Notes: generated from the letters alone by a model not told the origin. 64,000 nucleotides of DNA from Bailinhaonella thermotolerans (GCF_003594875.1 NZ_QZEY01000003.1:248001-312000), one strand, 5' to 3'. Shown: positions 1-10,900, counted from the stretch's first letter. Numbers and translations: made by a program.

Positions 1-908
1 AGGCCCCACATGCGGTTCCGCAGGTCGGCGCCCTGGGCGCCGGTGGGCCAGTAGTGGCCGCCCCCCTGGTAGAGGCGCCAGTAGACCCGGGTGTTCGCGG
101 GGCAGTCGAACCGCTGGCCGACCACGACGCCGGGACCGGTCTCGGCGTGCGGCGTGCGGTCGCACTTGTTGTTGCCGAGCCAGGCGTCGCGCTGGCCCTC
201 CATGAGCTGCTTGAGCGGGTCGCCCTCGTAGCTGGAGACGCCGAACCCGATCGGCCGCGACATCTCGCACTCCAGGGTCAGGATCGGTCCGGCGTGGGTC
301 GCGGCCGAGGCGAACTTGTCCGACTCGTCGCAGGCCATCCGCCCGGCCATCTGGCCGCCGTTGGAGAACCCGGCGACGTGCACCCGCTTGGGGTTGACGC
401 ACCACTGCCGGGCGATGTCGTCCACCACGTTCCGGAGGTACGTCACGTCGGCGGAGCCCCGGTCGAGCTGCCAGGAGGGCGCGTTCAGCAGGGAGCTGCC
501 GCGCGGGTAGGCGACGATGAACTTCTTCTCCGCCGCGAAGGCGTTCCACCCGGACGCGTTCTCGTGCACCGTCGGCTCCTGCCCGCCGCCGTGCAGGGCC
601 AGCAGCAGTGGGACCTGCCCGCTCAGCCCGGCCGGCACCCGGACCCGGTACTCCCGGCCGGTCCCGCCGATCCGCCGTACGGCGGTGCCGTTGGTCGGGG
701 TCAGCCCGCACGCGGCGACCCGCGTGTCCCCGGGCGGAACCGCCGCCGGCCCGGCGGGACCGGGCGCGGGCGCCCCGGTGGAAACGGGCGCGGGCGTCAC
801 CGCGGCGGAGGGCTCGGCCGTCCCGGCGGAGGCGGGCGCGGCCAGTGCCGCGGAGGCCGCCAGGCCCAGGACGGTCGCGATGATCAGGCGAACGGAGGAC
901 AACGACAC
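1..908 (-). CDS. Secreted PHB-depolymerase/feruloyl-esterase-like hydrolase, partial
   Basis: The reading frame runs off the left edge, so the C-terminus is missing; 302 codons are visible. The GTG start at 908 has GGGAG six bases upstream. Residues 1-28 form a signal peptide (hydrophobic run ending ALAAPASAG), followed by an Ala/Pro-rich linker to about residue 60. The catalytic domain shows HGGGQEP (oxyanion region), the nucleophile box GFSNGGQM and the late GGGHYWPTG segment that carries the catalytic His in the alpha/beta-hydrolase family of extracellular polyhydroxybutyrate depolymerases, LpqC and feruloyl esterases. Expected to be exported and to cleave ester bonds in polyesters or plant cell-wall feruloyl esters; substrate cannot be told from sequence. 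Confidence 0.8.
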   Translation of the reverse strand, partial: MSLSSVRLIIATVLGLAASAALAAPASAGTAEPSAAVTPAPVSTGAPAPGPAGPAAVPPGDTRVAACGLTPTNGTAVRRIGGTGREYRVRVPAGLSGQVPLLLALHGGGQEPTVHENASGWNAFAAEKKFIVAYPRGSSLLNAPSWQLDRGSADVTYLRNVVDDIARQWCVNPKRVHVAGFSNGGQMAGRMACDESDKFASAATHAGPILTLECEMSRPIGFGVSSYEGDPLKQLMEGQRDAWLGNNKCDRTPHAETGPGVVVGQRFDCPANTRVYWRLYQGGGHYWPTGAQGADLRNRMWG

Positions 909-1044
909 CAGCGGCTCCCGGTCAGCTCGTCCGATGGCCGGAGCGACCCCGGCCGCGACTCCCCGATCCCCGATCCCCGATGATGATCATGCGAAAGCGT
1001 GATCGTCAGCGTACCGGCCCGCTTCCGCTTTGTCAGCGTTCGAC

Positions 1045-1227
1045 GGAATCAGCGGAATCAGTGGAATCAGCCGAATCAACGGAATCGGCGAAATCCGCGG
1101 AATCAGCGGAATCAGCGGAGTCGCCGGGATCGGCGGAGCCGGCGGAGGCCGTGGGATCAGCGGGGATCAGCGGGGATCAGCGGGGATCAGCGGGGATCAG
1201 CGGGGATCAGCGGGGTCGGCGGGATCA
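1045..1227. repeat. Tandem 9-bp and 10-bp repeat array running into the SDR stop codon
   Basis: On the plus strand about eleven degenerate copies of GGAATCAGC (9 bp, 1045-1150) are followed by about seven copies of GGGATCAGCG (10 bp, 1153-1227). Read on the minus strand each unit begins with TGA, and the first TGA (1227-1225) is the stop codon of the short-chain dehydrogenase. Because 10 is not a multiple of 3, successive TGAs rotate through all frames. The stretch 909-1044 holds only the upstream region of the esterase gene; I see no gene in it. Confidence 0.85.
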
Positions 1228-1881
1228 GGCGTCGCCGGAGTGGAGCGCCTCCAGGTCCCAGCTCCCGCGCGGCTGGGTGTGCAGGCGCCAGTAGTGCTCG
1301 GCGATGTCGTCGGGGTCGAAGGCGGTCCCCGGGGCGACCGGTCCCGCGACCGTGACGCTCGCGACGTGCACGCCGGCGTGGCCGTACTCCTGGTCGAGCA
1401 GCGTGACCAGGGTGCGGACGCCGGCCTTGCCGAGCGAGAGGCTGAAGTACCGCGGCTTCGGCTCGGGCATGCCCCCGGTGATCAGGAAGGTCCCGTTACC
1501 GCGCCGGGCCATCGCGGGCGCGACGTGCGCGGCGGCGGTGAGCGCGCCGACGACGTTCACCGCCCAGGCGTCCAGGTGGCCGCGCGCGGACAGTTCGCCG
1601 GGCCCGTCCGCCTGGATGATCGCCGCGTTGTAGACCACGACGTCAGGCAGGCCGTGCTCCGCCGTGATCGCGTCCAGCGCGGCCCGCAGTCCATCCTCGT
1701 CCGTGCTGTCGGCGACCACCGAGGTCACCGCCGCCCCGGTCGGCTCCAGCGCCCGCGCCGTCTCCTTCAGGGTCCGCTCACCGCGTGCGATCAGCCCGAC
1801 CGGCATGCCCTCCCGGGCGAAGCGCAGTGCCACCGCCCGCCCGATCCCGGGCCCCGCTCCGATGACCACCACTCCGGACAT
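1225..1881 (-). CDS. SDR-family protein lacking the usual catalytic Tyr
   Basis: A 218-residue Rossmann-fold protein. The N-terminal GAGPGIG is the dinucleotide-binding loop of classical short-chain dehydrogenases, and VVYNAAI at about residue 86 stands where the NNAG motif normally is. The active-site YxxxK is not intact: the segment reads RYFSLSLGKAGV, with Lys kept but Leu at the position of the catalytic Tyr (the nearest Tyr is seven residues before Lys). It may use another residue or be a non-catalytic or sensory relative. The gene is divergent from a MerR regulator with a MerR-type promoter between them, so it is probably the regulator's target. Its stop codon is embedded in a tandem repeat. 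Confidence 0.75.
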   Translation of the reverse strand: MSGVVVIGAGPGIGRAVALRFAREGMPVGLIARGERTLKETARALEPTGAAVTSVVADSTDEDGLRAALDAITAEHGLPDVVVYNAAIIQADGPGELSARGHLDAWAVNVVGALTAAAHVAPAMARRGNGTFLITGGMPEPKPRYFSLSLGKAGVRTLVTLLDQEYGHAGVHVASVTVAGPVAPGTAFDPDDIAEHYWRLHTQPRGSWDLEALHSGDA

Positions 1882-1918
1882 CCGAATCCCCTCATTTCGC
1901 TCGTAGGTGATGATTAGG

Positions 1919-1960
1919 GACGGTAAGCCCTCACATCTGTGTGAAGGTCAAGCGAAGGGA
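1919..1960 (-). promoter_or_regulatory. MerR-type promoter/operator for the SDR gene
   Basis: Reading the minus strand, TTGACC (-35) is followed after about 20 bp by TACCGT (-10-like), and the over-long spacer contains the dyad TCACA-TCTG-TGTGA. A 19-20 bp spacer with a central dyad is the hallmark of promoters untwisted by MerR proteins. It lies between the divergent SDR and merR genes. The -10 match is weak, so the exact elements are inference. Confidence 0.6.
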
Positions 1961-1966
1961 GTCGCG

Positions 1967-2401
1967 ATGCGGATCGGTGACCTGGCGGACGCGACCGGCG
2001 TGAGCCGCCGTCTCCTGCGCTACTACGAGGAGCAGGGCCTCCTGGATCCGGTACGGCAGGCCAACGGCTACCGGGAGTACGCCCCCTCCGACGTGGGCCG
2101 CGTCCGCCGCATCCGCGCCATGCTGGCCGCCGGCCTCCCCACGGCCGTGATCGGCCGCCTCCTGCGGTGCGTCCACGAGGACGACGACCCCACGCCCCTG
2201 GCCTGCCCCGCCTTCATCGCCGACCTCCACCGGGAGCACGCCCGCATCGAGGAAACGATCACGCACCTCCAATCCACCCAGAAATCCCTCGAATCCCTCC
2301 TGAAAACGGCTCTCCTCCAGCAGGCCGCCGTGACCGGCGCGGCCGCGGGGGAAACCCGGCGCGAAAGCGCGAATTCCGGGACGGGCGCGCGGCGGGTCTG
2401 A
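1967..2401 (+). CDS. MerR-family transcriptional regulator
   Basis: 144 residues. The N-terminus MRIGDLADATGVSRRLLRYY is the MerR winged-helix DNA-binding domain, with the RYYEEQGLL turn and GYREY wing. A helical coiled-coil region follows (about 80-125), and the C-terminal tail is low complexity. The ATG at 1967 is preceded by GAAGGGA; an in-frame start at 1907 would have to read through the operator and lacks a ribosome site. There is one Cys in the first helix after the wing (RCVHEDD) and another in LACPAF, but no classic metal-binding Cys pattern, so the inducer is unknown. It is divergent from the SDR gene, which it probably activates. Confidence 0.85.
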   Translation: MRIGDLADATGVSRRLLRYYEEQGLLDPVRQANGYREYAPSDVGRVRRIRAMLAAGLPTAVIGRLLRCVHEDDDPTPLACPAFIADLHREHARIEETITHLQSTQKSLESLLKTALLQQAAVTGAAAGETRRESANSGTGARRV

Positions 2402-2513
2402 GCAGGCGCCGCACTCCGGGAACCCGCTTTCAAGATCAAGTTACTCACGAGTTGCGCCTGATGGGAACGGTGCAGATAATCACTGCTTTGATCACTGCGG
2501 GAATCGGGTGGGC

Positions 2514-3329
2514 ATGGCGCCGATCGACCATTTCGCTTATGGATTTCTGACCCCGGGTCTGGCGTACGTCGTGTCCAGCGTGGGATCGATGCTCGGGCTG
2601 ACGCTGACCTCGCGGGCCCGGCTGATCGGGGGGCGCGAGGGGCTCGCCTGGCTGGCCGGGGCCGCGCTGGCCATCGGCGGCACCGGCATCTGGACCATGC
2701 ACTTCATCGCGATGATGGGGTTCTCGGTCGGCGGGTCCCCGATCCGGTACGACGTCCCGCTCACCGCCCTCTCCGCGCTGATCGCGGTCGCCGTCGTGGG
2801 CGCGGGCCTGTTCCTCGTACGGCAGGGCGGGGCGCGCCCGCCGTACCTGCTCGTCGGCGGGACGCTGACCGGGATGGGCGTGGCGTGCATGCACTACATG
2901 GGGATGGCCGCGATGAACATGTCCGGCCACGTGCGCTACGACCCGCTCATCGTGGCCGCCTCCGTGCTGATCGCCGTCGTGGCCGCGACGGTCGCGCTCT
3001 GGTTCACCGTGCGCGTCAGGGGCGCGCTCATGATCGGCGCGGCGGCCCTGGTCATGGGCGTGGCCGTGTCCGGCATGCACTACACCGGCATGTTCGCGAT
3101 GTCGGTCGAGCCGCACGCCATGACGGCGCCGCCGCCCGGCTCCGAGGCGGGCGACTTCCTCGTGCCTCTCCTGGTCGGGACGAGCGTCATCACGGTGGGC
3201 CTGCTCCTGGTGACCCTCCTGTCCCCGAGCGAGCGGGAGATCCGCGAGGAGCGGGAACTGCGCGACCGCCTCGCCGCCCGCCCCGGCGCCTCGCCCGAGG
3301 CCGGCCTCTTCGGCGCCCCCCGCGGCTGA
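2514..3329 (+). CDS. MHYT-domain integral membrane sensor protein
   Basis: 271 residues, about seven transmembrane helices. Three copies of the signature are visible: TMHFIAMMGF (about 62), CMHYMGMAAM (about 125) and GMHYTGMFAM (about 190). MHYT domains are predicted from conserved Met/His residues to bind copper near the outer membrane face and to sense O2, CO or NO. In many bacteria they are fused to GGDEF/EAL or kinase domains; here the protein ends in a short charged cytoplasmic tail with no output domain. The ATG at 2514 is preferred over GTG 2508 because GGGAA (2500-2504) is better spaced. It is not obviously in an operon. Confidence 0.85.
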   Translation: MAPIDHFAYGFLTPGLAYVVSSVGSMLGLTLTSRARLIGGREGLAWLAGAALAIGGTGIWTMHFIAMMGFSVGGSPIRYDVPLTALSALIAVAVVGAGLFLVRQGGARPPYLLVGGTLTGMGVACMHYMGMAAMNMSGHVRYDPLIVAASVLIAVVAATVALWFTVRVRGALMIGAAALVMGVAVSGMHYTGMFAMSVEPHAMTAPPPGSEAGDFLVPLLVGTSVITVGLLLVTLLSPSEREIREERELRDRLAARPGASPEAGLFGAPRG

Positions 3330-3719
3330 ACGCCCCCGCCGGCGGGCGCCGAGCGTGACCTCGGACGGGCGTCGGACGTCGCCCCGGGCGGGCACCGAGC
3401 GTCACCTCGGCTGACTCAGACACGTCTTTACACCTCATCTGCGCTGTCCTAAATTTCTGCATCAGCACGGACCAGCTACTCGCTCCGCATTCGCTCGATT
3501 CATCCGGGAACGGCCGCGCGCCCGCCGTTCCCGCCGACGGCGCCACATGCCCCCGCGTCAGCGGCCGGTCACCCCGGTCGCGGATGAGCGGCAACCGGAT
3601 GGGAAACCCCTTCGACCAAGGAGTCACGCCATCGCCAGCGCTCGCACCCGGGACCTGCCTCGCCGCGGCGCCGGGCCCCCGGCCCCGGGGGGCGTCCGCC
3701 GCCTCCGACCTCTTCCGGC
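3330..3719 (+). other. Gene-free leader upstream of the biosynthetic operon
   Basis: 390 bp without a convincing gene. Just after the MHYT stop, a 21-bp imperfect direct repeat (GGGCGCCGAGCGTGACCTC and a near copy) occurs twice between about 3347 and 3414. The relatively AT-rich segment 3420-3500 contains a sigma-70-like promoter listed separately. Toward the end, AAGGAG (3618-3623) precedes an ATC at 3631 whose frame stays open for 30 codons and ends exactly where the MFS frame begins. Confidence 0.6.
3427..3455 (+). promoter_or_regulatory. Candidate sigma-70-like promoter of the MFS-synthetase operon
   Basis: TTTACA (3427-3432), 17-bp spacer, TAAATT (3450-3455). This is the best housekeeping-type promoter match in the intergenic region and faces the biosynthetic operon. 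It would give a leader of roughly 260 nt before the MFS start. No experimental support. Confidence 0.5.
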
Positions 3720-4928
3720 TTGATGCGGTCCTTTGGACTCCTCGTCGGCGGCTACTCGGTCTCGGTCTTCGGCAACTTCCTGAACCTGATCGCGCTGAAC
3801 CTGTTCGCGTTCCAGGTCACCGGGAGCGCGCTCCAGACCGGGCTGTTCATGACGCTCCGCCTGGTCGCCGGGTTCGCGACCGGGCTCGTGGCGGGCCGCG
3901 CGGCGGACCGGCTCAACCGGAAGGCGCTGCTGATCGGCTGCGACCTCGCGCAGGCGGCCGTGATGGTGGCCGTCGCCGTCGCCCCCGCCGAGGCGGCGGT
4001 GGTCGCGCTCTACCCGGTCGCCGTGGTGCTGGGGGCGGGCAACACGGTGTTCAACGTGACCCTGCGCAGCAGCGTCCCCGATCTCGTCGGCCAGGACCAG
4101 CGCGTCCGCGCGAACGGCCTGCTCGTCACCGGCAAGGCGACGGCCACCGTGCTGGGGTTCGCCTCGGCCGGGATCATCGTCGGCGCGGCCGGGTACACCG
4201 CCGCCTTCCTGATCAACGCGGCCTCGTTCTGCGTCTCCGCCGCCGCCGTCGCCACCCTGCGGTACGGCCGCCGCGGCCACGGGGACGCCGCCGGGCCGCG
4301 CGAGCACCTCCGGCTGCGGGAGATGGGCGCGTTCCTCGGCGCCGCCCCGCTGCTGGCCGGGATGGTGCTGCTGCGCGCGACCGACGCCTTCTCCTCCTCT
4401 TCGCACAACGTCGCGCTGCCCGCCTACGCGAGCCAGGTCAGCCCCGCCGACCCGGCCGCCTATCTGAGCTGGTTCTGGGCCTCGTGGGCGCTCGGGAGCG
4501 TCATCAGCTACCGGCTGCTGGTCCGCGGCCTCGACCGGTGGGGCCGGGCGCGGGGCGCGGGCGCGTTCGCCGTGGGGACCGCGCTGATGTCGGTGTTCTT
4601 CGTCCTGGCGTTCACCGGCCCGCCGCTCCCGCTGCTGGTCGTCGTCGGCATGTGCGCGGGCCTGGCCGACGGGTTCACCGAGATCACCTACACCTCGCGT
4701 CTCCAGGCGGCCCCCGAGCGGACCCGCGCGCTCCTGTTCGGCGTCTCGGCCACCGCCGAGAACGCCGGTTTCGCCGCGGGCATGCTCGTCGCCTCCTTCG
4801 CGCTGGAGGGCGCGGCCCCGCTCGCGGTGGTCGCCGCCTTCCACGGCCTGGCGATCATCGCGTCGGGCCTGTTCCTGGCCGTACGGCTCGGCAGGGCACG
4901 CCGGGCGAAGGCACTCGAACGCCACTGA
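3720..4928 (+). CDS. MFS transporter, probable exporter of the hybrid NRPS-PKS product
   Basis: About 402 residues with 10-12 transmembrane helices. It shows the N-terminal GNFLNLIALNLFAFQVTG pattern and the loop 2-3 motif GRAADRLNRK typical of drug-exporting major facilitator proteins of the enterobactin exporter/MFS_3 type. It is the first gene of a two-gene operon: its TGA (4926-4928) overlaps the Shine-Dalgarno of the synthetase, which starts eight bases later, so export of the synthetase product is the natural role. The start is uncertain: TTG 3720/ATG 3723 is the only in-frame start, yet no ribosome site precedes it. A good AAGGAG lies 100 bp upstream in another frame, raising the possibility of a leader peptide or a frameshift. 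Confidence 0.85.
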   Translation: MMRSFGLLVGGYSVSVFGNFLNLIALNLFAFQVTGSALQTGLFMTLRLVAGFATGLVAGRAADRLNRKALLIGCDLAQAAVMVAVAVAPAEAAVVALYPVAVVLGAGNTVFNVTLRSSVPDLVGQDQRVRANGLLVTGKATATVLGFASAGIIVGAAGYTAAFLINAASFCVSAAAVATLRYGRRGHGDAAGPREHLRLREMGAFLGAAPLLAGMVLLRATDAFSSSSHNVALPAYASQVSPADPAAYLSWFWASWALGSVISYRLLVRGLDRWGRARGAGAFAVGTALMSVFFVLAFTGPPLPLLVVVGMCAGLADGFTEITYTSRLQAAPERTRALLFGVSATAENAGFAAGMLVASFALEGAAPLAVVAAFHGLAIIASGLFLAVRLGRARRAKALERH

Positions 4929-4936
4929 GGAGGATC

Positions 4937-7900
4937 ATGGAGTCCCGACCCCGGATGGCGCTCTGCCAGGGCGCTCCGCTACCGCCGGACTTCGACGCGA
5001 TCACACTGCCCGGCGCCCTGCGCCGCGCGGCCGTACGGTGGCCGGAGGCGGGGGTCACGGTCGTGGACGACGCGGGCGGCTCCGCGTTCCTGCCGTACCC
5101 GGGGCTGCTCGACCGGGCGCGGCGGCTCCTCGCCGAGCTGCGGCGCGGCGGGCTGCGGCCGGGAGACAGGGCGATCGTGCCGGCCGCGGCCCGGATGGAC
5201 TACTTCGCGGCCTTCTGGGCGTGCGTCCTGGGCGGGGTCAGGCCGGTCTGCGTCGCGCGGCCCGACGGCTTCGAGGACTCCGGACCCGCGCTGACCAGGC
5301 TGGCCGGCACGTGGGAGTTCCTGCGCCGGCCCGCCGTCGTCTGCGCCCCGGCGGACGTGACGCCACTGGCGGCCGCGCTCGCGCGCCACGCGCCGGGGGC
5401 CGCGCCCAGGGTCATCGGCGCCGGGGCGGGCGAGGGCGGGCACCCGGCCGGCGACGATCACGAGCCGGATCCGGCCGCGCCCGCGATGATGATGCTGAGC
5501 TCGGGCAGCACGGGGGCCTCCAAGGTCATCCCGCTGACGCACCGGGGACTGGCCGCCTTCGCCGCCGGGACGCCCCGGCTGCTGCCGATCGGGCCGGGCG
5601 ACGTCACCCTCAACTGGCTCCCCCTCGATCACAGCGGCGCCTTCCTGCTCTACCACCTGCTCGCCGTCTACACCGGCTGCGTCAACGTGCACGTGCCGAC
5701 CGACCTGGTCCTGCGGGCCCCGCTGCGCTGGCTCGACCTGCTGGAGGAGCACCGCGTCAACCACACCTGGGCGCCGAACTTCGGATACCGGCTCGTGGCC
5801 GGGGGCCTGGCGGAGGCCCCGGGGCGCTCCTGGGACCTGTCGGCGATCCGGACGCTGGTCAGCGGTGGCGAGCAGATCACGGTCCCGGTGATGTCGGCGT
5901 TCTTCGAGGCCACCGCGCCGTTCGGGATCCGGCCCGAGCACTTCCACCCGGCCTGGGGCATGGCCGAGACCTGCACGGCCATCACCATCGGCCGGTACGG
6001 CGGAGGGCGGGGCGTGCACCGCGTCCGGAACTCCAGCCTGGACGGCGACCTGGAATGGGCCGGCGACGAGACGGACCCGGCCGAGTGCACGACGTTCGTG
6101 GGAGTCGGCGGTCCCGCGCCCGGGGCCGAGCTGCGGATCGTGGACCGGACGGGGAACCCGCTGCCCGAGGGGCGGATCGGCAGGCTGCAGGTGCGCTCCG
6201 ACCGCGTCACCCCCGGCTACCTGGACGACCCGGGGGCCACCGCCGCGGCCTTCCCCGACGGGCGCTGGCTGGACACCGGCGACCTGGCCTTCGCCAAGGA
6301 CGGCGAGATCACGATCACCGGCCGCGAGAAGAACCTGATCATCCTGAACGGGCACAACCACTACGCCCACGAGATCGAGGACGTCGCCGGGTCGGTCGCG
6401 GGCGTGCACCCCGGTCTGGTCGCGGCCTGCGGCGTGCCGGACCCGGGGACGGGCAGCGAGGCGCTGGCGGTGTTCTTCGGCGCCGACGGAGAGCCGGCGA
6501 CGGTGGCCGAGGGCATCAGGGAGGCGCTGTTCCGGCGGCTGCACCTGACCGCGGCGCACGTGGTCCCGGTGCCGCGCGAGGACTTCCCGCGCACGGTCAG
6601 CGGCAAGATCCAGCGTGGCGAGCTGCGGCGGCGTCTCCTGGCCGGGGAACTCCCCGCCCCGGGCACCCCCGCCCCGGGCACCCCCGCCCCGGGCACCCCC
6701 GCCCCGGGCACCCCGGCTCCGGGCACCCCGGCTCCGGACGCCGGTCCCGCCCAGGACGCCGGTCCCGCCCCTGACACTCGGCCAGTCCCGGACGCCCGGC
6801 CCGCCCCGGACGCCCGGCCCGCCCCGGGAGCGGGGCCCGCTTCCGACGTCCCGCCCGGGGTCTCGGCCGTACGGCGGGCCGAGGTGCTCGCGGCGGTGCG
6901 GGACGTCTTCCTCGACCTGGTCGGGCCGCACGTGGACGAGCGCACGCCGTTCTACGAGATGGGCGTCACCTCGATCACGATCACCCGGATCCGCGCCCGC
7001 CTGGAACAGGAGCTCGGGACGCCCGTCGCCCCGACCGCGCCGTTCGAGCACCCTTCGATCGCCGAACTCGCCGACCACCTGAGCGCCGCCGCCCTCCGGC
7101 CGCGCGCCGCGCCGGCCGTACGGCGCGAGGATCCGGGCGATCGGCGCATCGCGATCATCGGGCTGGCCGGCCGGTTCCCCGGCGCGGCGTCCCTGGAGGA
7201 GTTCTGGGCGAACCTGCGCGCGGGGGCCGAGAGCCTGCGCGTGTTCACCTCCGGAGAGCTGGCCGCGAGCGGCGTCCCGCCCGAGGAGTACGGCCGGGCC
7301 GACTTCGTGCCCGTCAGCGGCGCGCTGGACGGCGTGGAGGGCTTCGACGCGGAGTTCTTCCAGATGAGCGCGCGCGAGGCGGAGCTGACCGACCCGGCCC
7401 ACCGGCTGTTCCTGGAGTGCTGCCACCACGCGCTGGAGAACGGCGGATACGCCGCCGCGCCGCCCGGGACGCGGATCGGCGTGTTCGCCGGGTGCGGCAT
7501 GAACCTCTACACGCACCAGAGCTACCTGCACAACAACCTGACCGTCGGCCGGGACGACCCGGTGGCGGCGATGCAGACGGCGATCGGCAACCAGCCGGAC
7601 TTCCTGGCCACCCGGGTCGCGCACCGGCTCGGCCTGACCGGGCCCGCCGTCGGCGTGCAGACCGCGTGCTCGACCTCGCTCGTCGCGCTCCACCTGGCCT
7701 GCCAGGCGCTGCTGGCCGGGGACGCGGACCTGGCGCTGGCCGGGGCGGCGGCGGTGCACGTGCCGCAGGCCACCGGGTACCGCCACCACCCGGGGTCGAT
7801 CCTGTCGCGCGCGGGGCGCGTCCGCGCGTTCGACGCGGACGCCGACGGCACGGTGGGCGGCAACGGCGTGGCGGCGGTCCTGCTCAAGCGGCTGGACCGC

Positions 7901-10900
7901 GCCCTCGCGGACGGGGACACCGTGCACGCGGTGATCCTCGGCACGGCGGTGAACAACGACGGCGCCAGGAAGGTCGGCTTCACCGCGCCGAGCGTGCGCG
8001 GGCAGGTCGAGGTGGTCGAGCGGGCGCTCGAACGGGCCGGGGTGCCCGCCGAGACGGTCACCTACGTGGAGGCGCACGGGACCGGCACGAACCTCGGCGA
8101 CCCCGTGGAGTTCCGGGCGCTGAGCGAGGCGTACGGCCGCTCGGGCCGTACCGGGTTCTGCGCGCTGGGCTCCGTCAAGCCGAACATCGGGCACCTGGAC
8201 AGTTGCGCGGGCATGGCGGGGCTGCTCAAGGTCGTCCTCATGCTCCGGCACCGGGAGATCGTCCCGCTGGCGAACCTGCGCCGCCCCAATCCGGCGCTGG
8301 ACCTGGAGAACAGCCCCTTCGTGCTCCGCACCGAGCTCACGCCGTGGCCCGCCGGGGAGACGCCGCGGCGGGCGGGTCTCGGCGCGCTCGGGGTGGGCGG
8401 CACGAACGCCCACGTCATCCTGGAGGAGGCTCCGCCCGCCGAGCCCGCGCCGGAGACCAGGGAGCCCGCGCCGGCGGCCGACCGGTCCGCGCCGGTGGTG
8501 CTGCCGCTGTCGGCCGCGTCACCGGCCGCGCTCCCGGAGCTGGCAGCCGGCCTCCGGGACGCGCTCCGCGCCGCCCCCGCCCCGCGGCTCGCGGACGTCC
8601 TGGTCAGTACGGCCGTCGCCCGCCCGCACCGCCGTCACCGGCTGGCCGTCACCGGCGCGTCCGTCGCCGACCTGGCCGACGCCCTGGACGCGGCGGCGCG
8701 CGGGCGCGACCTTCCCGGACGTGTGCACCAGGGCGAGGTCCCCGGCCGGGGGATGGGGCCGCTGGCCTTCCAGTTCAGCGGGCAGGGCACGGGTCACCCG
8801 GGGATGGCCGCGGGCCTCTACCGGGACCACCCCGCCTTCCGCGCCGCGCTCGACCGCTGCGCCGCGGCGTACGACGGGGACCTGCTCGGCCCGCTCCTGC
8901 GCGAGGAACCCGCGGGCACGCCCTGGCCCACCGACGTCGCGCAGCCCGCGCTCTTCGCGTTCCAGGTCGCGCTCGCCGGGCTGTGGGCCGCCGCGGGCGT
9001 CCGGCCGGACCTCCTGCTCGGGCACAGCCTGGGCGAGTACGCGGCGCTGCACCTCGGCGGCGTCCTGTCGCTGGAGGACGGGCTCGGCCTGGCCGCCGCG
9101 CGCGGCCGGTTGATGCAGGCCACCGCGCCCGGCGCGATGCTCGCCGTACGCGCCGGGCCGGAGGTCGCAGAGCGGGTCGCGGCCGCGGCCCGGGTCGAGA
9201 TCGCCGCCGTGAACGGCCCCCGGGAGCACGTGCTCGCGGGGACCCCGGAGGCGGTCGAGAAGGCGGCGGCGCTGCTGGACGAGGAGGGCGTCGCCTGGCG
9301 CGCGCTCCCGGTCACGCGCGCGTTCCACTCCGCCCTCCTCGAACCGATGCTCGGCGAGTTCGCCCGCCACCTCGACCGGGTACGGCTCGCGCCCCTGCGA
9401 CTCCCGCTCGCCAGCACCGTGACCGGGGAACTGCTGCCCGAGGGCGCCCGGATCGACGCCGGCTACCTGCTGCGGCAGATCCGGGAGCCGGTCCGGTACG
9501 CCCGGGCCCTGGACACGCTCGACCGGGCGGGCTGCCGCGTCCACCTGGAGATCGGCCCCGGCGCGACGCTCACCACGCTCGGCCCCAGGTCGTACCCCGG
9601 GCACACCTGGGTCGCCACCCGCGACGCGACGCGCGGCTTCCCCTCGGCGCTGGCCAGGTTGTACTGCCTCGGCGCGGACCTCGACTGGGCCGCGCTCGCC
9701 GGGGACGGGCGCCGCGTCCCGCTGCCCGGATACCCGTTCCAGCGCCGCCCCCACTGGATCACCCGTAAGGAGCCGGTCCGCGTGAGCCCCGATTCCGCCG
9801 CCGCGACGCCCGCAGGCGCCGCGCTCGCCACCGTGCTCGCCACGGTCCGCGAGCTGACCGCCGCCCGGCTGGGCGCCGACCTCGACGCCGTGCGCCCGGA
9901 CGCGGCCTTCCTCGACCTGGGCGCGGACTCGCTGTCGATGATGGCCATGGTCAGGGAGATCGAGCGCCGGTTCGCCGTGCGGATCCCCATCCGCGAGCTG
10001 TTCGCCGACGCCGACACCCCCGAACGCCTCGCCCGCCTCATCGCCACCCGCCTCCCCGACCCCTCCGACCCCCCGCCGCCCGCGCCACCGGCCTCGGAGA
10101 CCCCGGCCTCGGCTCCGGAGACCCCGGCCTCGGCTCCGGAGACTCCGGCGTCCGGGGGAACGGCTTCCGCGGCGGATTCCGCCGGCCCCGCCGTACGCCC
10201 GGACCCGGTGCCCGATGAGGCGGTCGGCGGTGGTACGGCCGGCGCGGCGGCGCGCACCTCTTCCGCCTCCTCGACCTCGCCCATGCGCGCCGGGACTGAC
10301 GCCGCCGTCTCGCCGCCGGCACTGTCGGAGTTGGAGAGCACGATGGAGGCCGGCCCCACGGCCCCGCCGTACGAGGGTCCGGCGGAGCCCACGGTGCGGT
10401 CGGTGATCGACCGGCAGCTCCGGCTGGCCGAGCACCTCGTCGATCGGGTCACCGGCCTCATGTCGGCCCAACTGTCCCTGTTGGACCGCGCCCGTCCGCC
10501 CGAGGCCGCCCCCGCGCCGCACGCCGCCACCCCGCCGTCGGCCCGGTCCGCCGCCGGTCACCCGGCCCCGCCCCACGAAGCCGCACCCCGGCCTGACGAG
10601 CACCAGACCGCCGGGCACCAGCTCGCCGGGCACCAGGCCGGCGCGCCCCGGTCCGGAGGGCACCGCGACAACGCGGCGGTGAACGGGACACAAAGTTCCC
10701 CCGGTCGTATCGCCACGCCGGCCGGGGCGTCCCGGCCCGGCGCCCCTCAGGCGACGGGGCCGCGGGTGGCGGAGCCCCGGCCCGGCGTTCCCGTGGCCAC
10801 CGCGCCGCGGGAGGCCGTCGCCCGGGGCGAGACGGCCGGGTCCGCGGTGCCCGGGGCGGGCGTCGCGCGGGACGCCGTCGCCCCCTCCGAAACGCCGCGC

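Noticed and set aside
1045-1227. Possible CRISPR array
   Set aside because: Units of 9-10 bp are contiguous, with no spacers and no cas genes nearby.
3584-4936. Upstream extension of the synthetase: its frame is open from ATG 3584
   Set aside because: The stretch is antiphase to a clear MFS transporter, has transporter-shadow composition (Arg/Pro/Gly runs) and ends at a perfect SD-ATG at 4937.
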